This document shows, piece by piece, positions 1-7,900 of a stretch of 32,243 nucleotides of DNA. Source of the stretch: Gimesia sp. (GTDB taxonomy: Bacteria; Planctomycetota; Planctomycetia; Planctomycetales; Planctomycetaceae); NCBI GenBank assembly GCA_002706765.1, contig PAJV01000001.1, positions 7,065 to 39,307 on the forward strand, written 5' to 3'. The translations under genes were made by a program, and so were the position numbers. Positions within the stretch are counted from its first letter, which is position 1, and each line of letters starts with the position of its first letter. Below the pieces are notes generated by a model. The model saw nothing but the letters and a program-made list of their open reading frames with translations, was not told the DNA's origin and searched no databases.

Positions 1-852
1 AAACAAGCGACAGAGAAATTAGCTGATCCTTTTCGCTGCGTGCATATCGGCGATCGAGGGAGCGATATTTATGAATTATTCTGTGCAGCTCACGATTTGG
101 GGACTCAATTTCTTGTCCGTACCTGCGTCGACCGACTCGCTGGCGCTGGCTGCACCACCATTTCCAGGAAGCTGCGACGTGAACCTGTTCGAGGTACACA
201 TGAAATTGAAGTTCTTGATAATAAGCGTCGAATATGTAAAGCCAAACTACACTTCCGATTTAGTCAGATGATGGTGCATCTTCCCGTCGGCAAGCAAAAG
301 CGTTATCCGGCGCTGAAGCTCACCGTCATCCACGCTTATGAACGCGGAACTCCCTCCGACAGAAGTCCGATCGAGTGGAAACTGTTGACCAACCTGCCTG
401 TAGACGACCTTTTGTCAGTCATCGAGAAACTGGATTGGTATGCACAGCGGTGGAAGATTGAGACGTTTCACAAAGCGTTAAAGTCAGGATGTAAAGCTGA
501 AGAATCCAAACTTCGCACAGCTGAGCGATTGACCAACCAGTTAGCCGTGTTCTGTATTATCGCCTGGAGGGTGTTCTGGTTAACAATGATCAATCGAACT
601 GAACCTGATCTGTCGGTCGAGGTTGCTTTTACCAAATCCGAAATTCAAATACTGAATCACCTTGCAAAAGGCACAAAGCCATCATTGCCAGCAACGGTTA
701 GTGATTACATCACAGAAGTTGCCAAGTTGGGAGGTTATCTGGCGCGCGGGAAAGACCCACCCCCGGGTAACATGGTGCTCTGGCGCGGCTTATCACGACT
801 CACTGATATCCAAATAGGATTCGAACTAAGAAAGGGAGTTGTGGGTAATTGA
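1..852 (+). CDS. IS4-family (Tn5/IS50-like) transposase, 5' end outside window
   Basis: This is the C-terminal part of a DDE transposase. The reading frame is open to base 1, so the true start lies left of the window. Two hallmarks are visible: the second catalytic Asp in HIGDRGSDIYE (about 40-72), and the IS4-type Y-(2)-R-(3)-E-(6)-K signature in WYAQRWKIETFHKALK (about 436-483), which supplies the catalytic Glu. The tail contains AKLGGYLARGKDPPPG and LWRGL, which I recall as common at the end of Tn5-like IS4 transposases. It converges on the toxin-immunity block and is separated from it by a shared terminator. Terminal inverted repeats cannot be judged because only one end is present. It may belong to an intact insertion sequence; nothing in the visible part is broken. 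Confidence 0.88.
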   Translation, partial: KQATEKLADPFRCVHIGDRGSDIYELFCAAHDLGTQFLVRTCVDRLAGAGCTTISRKLRREPVRGTHEIEVLDNKRRICKAKLHFRFSQMMVHLPVGKQKRYPALKLTVIHAYERGTPSDRSPIEWKLLTNLPVDDLLSVIEKLDWYAQRWKIETFHKALKSGCKAEESKLRTAERLTNQLAVFCIIAWRVFWLTMINRTEPDLSVEVAFTKSEIQILNHLAKGTKPSLPATVSDYITEVAKLGGYLARGKDPPPGNMVLWRGLSRLTDIQIGFELRKGVVGN

Positions 853-1061
853 AAGTTTCGTGAGACGGTTACGTAATAGTGACCGTTTCCATCCGCCCCT
901 GGAGGTCGTAGACAAATGCTGTGGTCGTCTGGTTGACTCCCGATTCACTGATGTCACTGAACCCGAACTTTTGCCAAACTCAATTTCCAGCGAACTGGCA
1001 ATAAATCAGAAAATCAAATATGTGACGACGTCACACGGAAGCCGTTGCGTAAATACAAATT
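853..1061. other. Intergenic stretch after the transposase, containing a palindrome
   Basis: I see no credible gene here. The 74-codon frame across 839-1063 begins inside the transposase and has no family resemblance. The right end of the insertion sequence probably lies here but cannot be placed without its partner. The only clear structure is the 15-base palindrome at 1021-1035. Confidence 0.5.
1021..1035. repeat. 15-base perfect palindrome TGTGACG-A-CGTCACA
   Basis: Two 7-base arms are exact reverse complements around a single central base. The spacer is too short for a normal RNA hairpin loop, so a dimeric DNA-binding protein site or a piece of an insertion-sequence end is more likely. 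It lies between the transposase and the terminator, not in front of any recognised gene. Its function is unknown. Confidence 0.5.
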
Positions 1062-1101
1062 AAAAAACAGCGGCAGTGCCATTCGTCGCTGCCCCCTTTT
1101 T
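1062..1101. terminator. Bidirectional rho-independent terminator between convergent genes
   Basis: An A-run (1063-1067) is followed by CAGCGGCAG, a loop, CGCTGCC and then CCCTTTTT. The arms CAGCG/CGCTG (or, in the alternative register, GGCAG/CTGCC) can pair, and both strands end the stem in a U-run. It sits just past the stop of the minus-strand 171-residue gene and about 210 bases past the stop of the plus-strand transposase, as expected for a terminator serving both. Confidence 0.65.
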
Positions 1102-1111
1102 CTATCCGACT

Positions 1112-1627
1112 TCACAGGAAAAGTTGGCTGGAAACGTCTTTGTTTCGAATAACGTAGTCCAACCACATCCAAAAGTCTTCCCCATGCTCGTCAATTAGGT
1201 CCATTGTTGGATCGAAAACAGATTCTCTGATTTCATACTGGAGCAACAGAATTCGCTTGCCGCGCATTTTCAGCGAAAACTCTCGTCTGGATGATTTTCT
1301 GCGAAATCTTGTGACGCACTCCCCTGCCTCAATGTTTATGCAAATTTTAGAGCAGTCTGTGGTCTGCTCTGCGGGTGACAGTATAGAGCGATGTATCCAT
1401 AGTCGGCCGAACTCGAACGCCGATACGGTACCCGAACGCTGTTCGACTTGTAGCAAGAGAACGTCTTCTGGGCGATACAAGACTACTGTAAGTTGTGGCG
1501 TAGAAACATAAAACCCCAATAAATATCTGGTGCCAAGGGAGCAGGCCTTGGACCTTTCGAAGTTAAGGGGTTCTCCCACTTCAGAAACGTTGCCGTATTG
1601 ATAGTAATCCTGAATTACAGGTTTCAT
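1112..1627 (-). CDS. Putative immunity protein for the orphan RHS toxin tip
   Basis: A 171-residue protein with no signal peptide or membrane segment, so probably cytoplasmic. I do not recognise its family. It looks mainly beta-stranded in the first half (RYLLGFYVS, LTVVLYRPEDVLLLQVE) and ends in an acidic, Trp-containing segment (EDFWMWLDYVIRN). The functional guess rests on position: its ATG (1627-1625) overlaps the TGA of the upstream toxin-tip frame (1626-1624) in the sequence ATGA. Such overlaps are typical of toxin-immunity pairs and suggest translational coupling. A G-rich stretch (TGGGGGAA), lying in the last toxin codons, may serve as ribosome binding site. It is the last gene before the terminator. 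It could instead be an unrelated small gene. Confidence 0.7.
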   Translation of the reverse strand: MKPVIQDYYQYGNVSEVGEPLNFERSKACSLGTRYLLGFYVSTPQLTVVLYRPEDVLLLQVEQRSGTVSAFEFGRLWIHRSILSPAEQTTDCSKICINIEAGECVTRFRRKSSRREFSLKMRGKRILLLQYEIRESVFDPTMDLIDEHGEDFWMWLDYVIRNKDVSSQLFL

Positions 1628-2259
1628 TGATTCCCCCAGTTCTTAAGCACGTCCGGTTCTTCTAGGCCCGGAAACAGGATTTGCTGGCCCGGTGGCAGGT
1701 ACATCAGGTCGTAGTAGGCATTCGTGCGGAAGGATGCCTCAATTACTCCTTCCCACGATCCATACTTCACATACATTTGGTCCGCCGTTGGGCCCACCGG
1801 GTTACCGTATTCCACCATGTTCCGAGCTTCAAGTTCGGCTACCTGTTCGGGTTTCATAGTAGATCGAGCCTCAACCTTGGCCTGGTTTCGCAGTTCGCTC
1901 ACAGCTCGGCCGATTGCTTCCGGGCTGTCGCCATTATTCCGCATCGTTTCTGCAAGTTTCATGCCGGCATCTCTTTCCGCGTGATATCCGAGACGAGCCT
2001 GCTGATTGGTTGTGAAATTGGGATCCGTGTTTGCCTTTATTCCACGCTGGATGATCGTCTTCGAGAGACGTGCTTGAACGAGTACGAGCAAGACGATGGA
2101 CAACTTTGTTTGCCAGCGAAGATCAGTGAAAAAGACGGCCTGAATTGCCTGTCCCACGTTATATCCGAGAGCCGCAGTTACCGTCATCGCCAGAAGCTGT
2201 GGGTTGATCGCCGATGCACCAATGAGAGCTCCCCAGAGTTCCCCAACCCTTTGCGAAGC
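1624..2259 (-). pseudogene. Orphan RHS/polymorphic-toxin C-terminal tip (no own start or RHS core)
   Basis: The frame is open from just after a TGA at 2262-2260. The first ATG is at 2187, but about 24 codons before it already read as toxin-like sequence (VGELWGALIGAS, AINPQLLAM), so that ATG probably lies inside the old coding region. The tip starts hydrophobic (GALIGASAIN, then LSIVLLVLVQARL) and ends in a soluble charged domain with GYHAERDAGMKLAE, ARNMVEYGNPVGPT and KYGSWEGVIEASFRTN. I recall similar GNPVGP and YGSWE..I segments at the C-termini of RHS and other polymorphic toxins, but cannot name the family or its activity. It has no RHS core or DPxGL site, so it looks like a displaced tip kept downstream with its partner gene (1112-1627). 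Annotators may call 1624-2187 (187 residues) as a gene. Confidence 0.65.
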
Positions 2260-2612
2260 TCACGTTTTTCACCTTGTAATGTCTTGGTTTCAGGCAGTGA
2301 TTCCGAATAGTAAGCTGATTTACATTGTTGAAGGGCATATCTTAATGCTGCTTTTGCAGTTGGATTTTCATTCGCACATAAATATTCAAAAGCAGCCTCT
2401 TGTTCTTTCGTAGGCGGTTTTCCATCTGCTGATTCGATTTGAAGCTGTAGCAAAACTGGCCCATTATTTGGCTCACTTTTTTCGTATGCTTCAGAGAGAT
2501 AATCCGCATCACAATCTCAGAGAATACCACAGGTTTCAAACCCAGTTAATGAAACTTCACCAATCCAAGATTCAAATTCTGGATCATAAATCATTTTCTC
2601 AGAAATGCTCAT
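2184..2612 (-). pseudogene. Broken DUF6985-like putative immunity gene, premature TGA
   Basis: From ATG at 2612 the frame reads 31 residues beginning MSISEKMIYDPEFESWIGEV, meets TGA at 2519-2517, and continues in the same frame as DCDADYLSEAYEK, then GPVLLQLQIESADGKPPTKE and AALRYALQQCKSAYY. The two halves make one coherent small protein. The stop is one C-to-T change from CGA (Arg). The pattern resembles DUF6985, often found beside polymorphic toxins; this is from memory. The 3' end is also wrong: after about 2290 the frame reads low-complexity sequence that overlaps, in another frame, the orphan toxin tip, so the family's C-terminal half seems replaced. The frame formally ends at 2184. An internal restart could give a fragment of about 89 residues. 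Confidence 0.65.
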
Positions 2613-2659
2613 ATCGGTGACTTGCTTTCGTGCATGTCATCAGCCCCAAAACAAAATTC

Positions 2660-3196
2660 TCAATACCAAAAACCTATTAAATCAGCATGTTCACTTGCAG
2701 CTGCTTCTATCCAGTCAAATAACTCATCACGACCTGCTCTCACAATGGGTTCTGGGTGGTCGAGATCTCCCTCAAACTCTTTGCACTCCTGATTTGTCAT
2801 ATATCCTACCGAAGGGAATCCTTCCCAGGTGGGTATCTTAAATGGCAAGGGGCGTTCTACCAGTGGCAGGACATATTGAACCTGTTCAAGATAACTATAT
2901 CGAGTTTCGTTAAATAACGCCGTTTCAAGACGCTCCCCATTTGATGCAACGATTAGCTGTAAGGCATAGCCATAGTCAGTCCGGTCTAACTCACGATCCT
3001 GTGTGCCCATGACAAGACTTTCGAGAGCAGACTTGATCTCCTCTGAGACAGCCAAGTTGAATTCTTCATGCCCGTCAGAATTGTCTTCTGAAAAATCAGA
3101 CTCTAGTATCTCAGACAGTTTGGTTTGATCTTTGCTATCAATGATCGCTTCAATCGAAGCAATATTAGTGAGATAAAGTTGGAGAGAATAACTCAT
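2660..3196 (-). CDS. Putative immunity protein, DUF7691-like
   Basis: A 178-residue acidic cytosolic protein. Visible features are an N-terminal MSYSLQLYL, a central DYGYALQLIVAS, a GFPSVGYMT segment, and a C-terminus with LFDWIEAAASEHADLIGFWY. This pattern (MSY start, GYAL, FPS-GY, final hydrophobic GF) resembles the DUF7691 family as I remember it, which occurs singly or near toxins; I am not certain. It starts 35 bases after the upstream gene's stop and ends 47 bases before the broken gene, on the same strand, consistent with co-transcription. A weak AGG lies about 10 bases before the ATG. Its location among RHS-tip debris suggests an immunity role. Confidence 0.75.
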   Translation of the reverse strand: MSYSLQLYLTNIASIEAIIDSKDQTKLSEILESDFSEDNSDGHEEFNLAVSEEIKSALESLVMGTQDRELDRTDYGYALQLIVASNGERLETALFNETRYSYLEQVQYVLPLVERPLPFKIPTWEGFPSVGYMTNQECKEFEGDLDHPEPIVRAGRDELFDWIEAAASEHADLIGFWY

Positions 3197-3231
3197 GAAT
3201 TACCTGTTCAAAAAGCATGTATTAAGAACTA

Positions 3232-4077
3232 TTACGGCTTGAGCCCCAGAGATTCCTGTGTGATTATTAGATCCATCAGATCCTGATCCAGTGGTTCCAA
3301 CTCACCAGATTGCATCACAGCCAGATTCCAGAGAATCGATCCGTCAATGCTGACGATGATGCTCACATCCTTGTCCAATTCTACTTTCACGTACTGCTTC
3401 ATGTAGTCCGACATGGTCGCCCGTATCCTGGCTTTGTCATGCTCGGCAATTGCTTTCAAAACAGCAATGAAAAGTTTGGGGCGTTTTCGACGGGATTTCT
3501 CTAACCGCTCTACAAGTTCCTGACAATGATCAAGTGACTTGTCACTGATGTATTTCGCTAGCACAATAAAACAGGTGTTATCGTCTTTTGTCCTGTCCCA
3601 GGATCCCTCATCAAAAAAAAGATCTTCGTCGAGGTAGGTACAGACTTTTTTTAGGTTCTCCTGATCTTGGGAGACCGTGATTGCTACGAGCCCTTCACGA
3701 AGTGGGTCCTGCCACTCCAGTTCTTTACGACACTCTTCCCGCGTCATTCCTTCCCAACCTGAAAAGCAGCGAGCATTTTCACGCCAATCACCAAGGAAAT
3801 AATCAACGACCAAGTTGCTTATAAACAAGCGCGTTTCATTTGACGTTTTGTAGGAATGCTCATATTGCAGATGGTGCAACTGGAGAATTCGCAGATTAGC
3901 AAACAGATCATTTTGGCGACCTGAGTCAGAGTATTGTATACCAGGTCTTTGGTCTTCTTGTTTATCTCCATAAATTCCTTCGTTTTCAAGATTGAGATTA
4001 ATACTAGCAACATTTTTAGAATGATGTTCTTCAGTAATTCCTAAGCGTTTCCAGCGAAGTTCCTTTGACTTATTCAT
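3232..4077 (-). CDS. Putative cognate immunity protein of the RHS nuclease toxin
   Basis: A 281-residue, largely alpha-helical soluble protein without signal peptide or membrane segments. It is the first gene after the RHS toxin tip (81-base gap), where the cognate immunity gene normally sits. Visible segments include YFLGDWRENARCF, WQDPLREGLVAITVSQDQ, a basic stretch EKSRRKRPKLFIAVLKAI, and a C-terminal VSIDGSILWNLAVMQ. These are loosely reminiscent of the Imm49 group, but I hold that weakly. I chose ATG 4077 over the upstream ATG 4113: the former is preceded by AGAAAGAATT, while the latter has no ribosome binding site and adds a 12-residue tail (MQSQLILQKELN). AT-rich like the adjacent toxin tip, fitting transfer as a pair. 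Confidence 0.72.
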   Translation of the reverse strand: MNKSKELRWKRLGITEEHHSKNVASINLNLENEGIYGDKQEDQRPGIQYSDSGRQNDLFANLRILQLHHLQYEHSYKTSNETRLFISNLVVDYFLGDWRENARCFSGWEGMTREECRKELEWQDPLREGLVAITVSQDQENLKKVCTYLDEDLFFDEGSWDRTKDDNTCFIVLAKYISDKSLDHCQELVERLEKSRRKRPKLFIAVLKAIAEHDKARIRATMSDYMKQYVKVELDKDVSIIVSIDGSILWNLAVMQSGELEPLDQDLMDLIITQESLGLKP

Positions 4078-4158
4078 ATTTAATTCTTTCTGCAATATTA
4101 GCTGGCTTTGCATAAAATGACGCTAAGCGAACATTTTACATAACGATTGCTTTATCAA

Positions 4159-4968
4159 TCATTCTAACGGTTTTCCCCAAGAAGAGTTAATTCCTTTATA
4201 AGTTCGAATCTGCAAATGCATGCTCATCTTTAAACTGGTTATATTTTTCATGTCAGCCGTAGTTTTTACAACCATGGCCCACATACCCTTTGTTCCTAAT
4301 TGAACTTTATTATAGTGATCCTCTAATTCTCTAATTTCTGATCCATCATCTTTCTTAATCATTTTTTTAATGCGATTAGTTATCCACTTATCCCGCATTT
4401 GTCCTCCCTGAGTATTTGCCAATTTTGCAGTATTGCCTTTTGCTTCCAAGATCATGAGTCTGTCAGAGAGGGGTTCATACATTACTGAATCGAATCCGTG
4501 ATATCCAACAGGAATATCTTTAACCTCCATACCTAGTGCTTTAGCAATTCCGGCTGCAGCGATTTCACCAAACATTTCACTTACCTTTGTTCCCACGGGG
4601 TTATTACCAAAGATCGCTGCCATTTTCCCACGGAATTTAAATGGTAACTTGACATCTAAAACACTAGGCATGTCAACTTGAAGCGCTCCTAGTCCAGGCG
4701 TAAAACTCGTGTTCGTGAACGATTCAAGTTGTTTTTTAATATCAAGAATATCACCAGGATCAAAATGCAATAAATCCCAGATCGTAAAAATAATACTTAG
4801 TGAGTCATGTACCGTGTTTAAGAAAATTCCAATTGTAGAAACGGCAGAAGCGACTTCTGCAAAAGTGGTAGCTGAACCTAAAGCAGCGAATGCCGCACCA
4901 GCATTTTGTGCCTGAGTAGTAAGAGTATTTCCAATAGAAGATACCAATCCAATCAAGCCACCGATCAC
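4159..4968 (-). other. C-terminal toxin tip with PD-(D/E)xK nuclease signature
   Basis: The tip has about 269 residues after DPSGL. Its first third is hydrophobic (VIGGLIGLVSSIGNTL, then VSTIGIFL and LSIIFTIWDLLHF), possibly for membrane passage. The second part has the order expected of the restriction-endonuclease fold: a helix with Glu (EMFGEIAAAGIAKALGM), GYHGFDSVMYE with the Asp, LMILEAKGN with the E-x-K, then ANTQGGQMRDKWITNRIKKM. I recall this G-F-D...E-A-K-G...Q-M-x-x-x-W-I order in RHS and other polymorphic toxins. It is predicted to be a DNase, but RNase or tRNase activity is possible. Confidence 0.78.
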
Positions 4969-7900
4969 AAGCCCTGAAGGATCAATGTGATTGATAGGAT
5001 CTCCGTGAGTATAAAGATACTTGTGAAAACTCTGTGGATCTTCAGTATCTCCAAAGAAGGGGTCTAAACGATTGAACCGGCCTGTAGACGGATCATAGTA
5101 ACGAGCTCGCAGATACTGCTGGCCGATGCGAGAATCGAACTGTTCTCCACTATAAAGAAGCGATGTCAAGGCATCGCTGGCATTGGCGCTGGTAAACTGA
5201 GATATGCCATTATGGATTGATAGTAATTTACCATATGAATCAAAGGCAAATAGCTGTTCAATCATGGCAGCGAGATCATAGAGCACACGAACACTGCCAT
5301 GACCATCATGGCCAAAAATGTGTGTCTCTTCGCTTGAGACATTCTCAAATTCATCGTATTTAGTTACTGTTTGAGCAATTTCATCGTGCCCAAATGAATA
5401 TTCGATGACTTTTGTTTTTTGACCATTATCCGCGTTATATTGAGTCTCCTTAATTACCTGCTCATAGCCGGTAAAATTATAGTGATCGTTTAGATATTCT
5501 GTCCGAGTCCTTTCATCGAAATTAGTATCGCCATTAGTATCGCCATCAGTATCGATTTCATGTAGCGCGAACACTCGGATTCCTGTAGCATCATACTGAT
5601 AAGTAGTTTTTTCAATCCGAGTCGCTTGGCCTGAGCTGTCAAGAGAAGTAATCGTTACTGTGTCCATACGTCCCTGCAGATCATAGGTGAACGCAGTAGT
5701 CGTTTTAGTAAGACCGGATTCCTTGACGATTTTGCCAGTTTGTTGAGTACCGGTATAACTGTAAGTCGTTGAACTAGTCTGATCGATACTCCCGTCATTG
5801 TTCAAATCAATTTCGGCAAGTTCCGAGGTCAATCGATCGTTTGCATCATAGGAATAGGATATTGTTTCCTTATCAACTATCCCGTCTCCATCAATGTTTT
5901 TTTCGACTTGTTGTTCCAGTCGATTCCCTGACAGGTCGTAAGAGAAATGACCAGATTGATCTAATAGATCATCATAATGATTGAAGACTTCATCAATTAA
6001 TCGCCCAGCATCATCATAGGTCCAGTTGATCTGATTTATGTATTCTTCTGTATTGCCATCGCCATCGGAGTCCATCCAAAAAGTTTCAGTCACACCTGAG
6101 CGTTTTCCGTCGGGACGAGTCGTATAATCAAATTCTGCCGCTTTGGGATTATCAGTCAGATCGTCGGGGGAAGAATCAGCAACGTAATGTGTTAATTTAT
6201 CAAGGCGATTCAGATCATCATAAGTGTATTCTTCGATGAAGTCATTAGGTAAGTCAACTCGTTTTAAGTTCCCCAGAATATCATATTGATATGATGTGGT
6301 CAGCGGTTGGTCGGATCCGGATAAAGGGTCAAGATCATCTGATACAGTACTTAGTCGGCTCAAAGAGTCATAAGTGTAAGTGGTGACTCTCTCAGGAGTG
6401 TCAATCTCAGGGTCGCTGCCTGCTGTATAGATGGAACTGGAGGTCTTTCGGCCAAGAATATCATATTCATAAACAATAATCCCTTCATCGGTAGAAACTT
6501 GCGAAAGACGTCCTTGATTATCAAAGACGTTAGTCGTCACTCGCTGGTCATTCACTGTCTGCAGATCTCCATCGGAGTCCTGAATAATTTCGATTTGTCG
6601 ACCAAACGCATCATATTTGGAAGTCCAAATTTCACTGGGGGTTCCAGATCCATTCGCATAATCCGTTTCATTGGCAAAAAAACGTTGTTCGACAAGCATG
6701 CCAGACAAGTCATCATAGATATATTGAGTTATGACTCCTTCAAAGGAAATATGAAGTTTCGTTCGCCCCAGATTATCGTATTCATATCGTTCTTTGAAAG
6801 AACCTTCTGGAAGTGATGAGTCATCAGCTGTATTGAAGGCTCCATCAGGTCCGAAACCAAGAGGTAAGACCCGTTCCGTTTGGTTGCCATAATTATCATA
6901 TTCAAATTGGGTTTCATGACCTAAAGGATCAATGAGTGCTATTTGATGTCCTTCGGCGTCATAGACATACTTGTATTTAGGACTTTCAAAAGCACCCGTC
7001 TGGGGGTTGAATACAGCCGGTAGTTCGACGACGATCAGTTCACCTTGTGCGTCATACTCAAAGGTACGAGTCAGTCCTGATTGATTTATTTCAGATATGA
7101 CCCGATCATTATTATCATAACTTGTAGAGATAAAAGACCCGTCGTTAAAAGTGGTCTTGATCAAATTATTTCTCACATCGTACTCAAATATCGTTGTATT
7201 GACATTTGAGTCATCTATTTCGACAGAACCGTCTGCTAGAGTGAATTGTAAGATATTATTTTGCTGCTCTGTTATGTTTCCTTCACCGTCATAGGCTATT
7301 TCCGCTCTCAGCTGGACTGAAACTGGAGGATTGAGAGTAGTGGCTAATGTGTGATTTGACAAATTAGCTTCAGATAATGAGAGCGATGGGCCAAGCTTAA
7401 CCACTGTACGTCCAAATGAGTCGTAGATGGTTTCGGTTGTTGTTCCGTCGGCACTGATTGTTTTAGAAAGTTTTCCATCAGTATTATAGATGCTCTCAGC
7501 TTGCCAAAGCGTGGTGCCTGAGGCAATCAATTCCGTTTCATTTCCAACAACGGCAATCTGCACCCCTTCCAGCCTTATCGTTTTGACCAGACGTCCCAAT
7601 TGATCATAGATATTTTGAGTGCCTAACACAGGATCGCTAGATCCTTCAAGATGAAGATCTGTACTTATACTGACCCTTCCATATTCATCGTATACAGAAT
7701 GAGAAATAAGCCCCACTTTACTTCCTGATTCATCAAATTTCTCCTGTCTTGTTTCTATGACATGGCCGGTAGTATTGTAACTGATTTCTGAAGAGAGACC
7801 GAAGTTGTCTGTTGTTGATATGGAACGTCCCGCAATATCGTAATCCATTTTGTTAGATGCAACAAAAGATCCTGGACTTTTGAGAACCGTTCTGAATGAA

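Noticed and set aside
839-1063. 74-codon plus-strand frame after the transposase
   Set aside because: It starts inside the transposase, has no ribosome binding site or family resemblance, and runs into the palindrome and terminator region.
1681-2310. Plus-strand open frame of 209 codons
   Set aside because: It is antisense to the orphan toxin tip and the broken immunity gene, both of which have recognisable patterns on the minus strand.
4078-4113. Upstream ATG (4113) as start of the 281-residue gene
   Set aside because: No ribosome binding site precedes it, and the ATG at 4077 has a purine-rich AGAAAG upstream.
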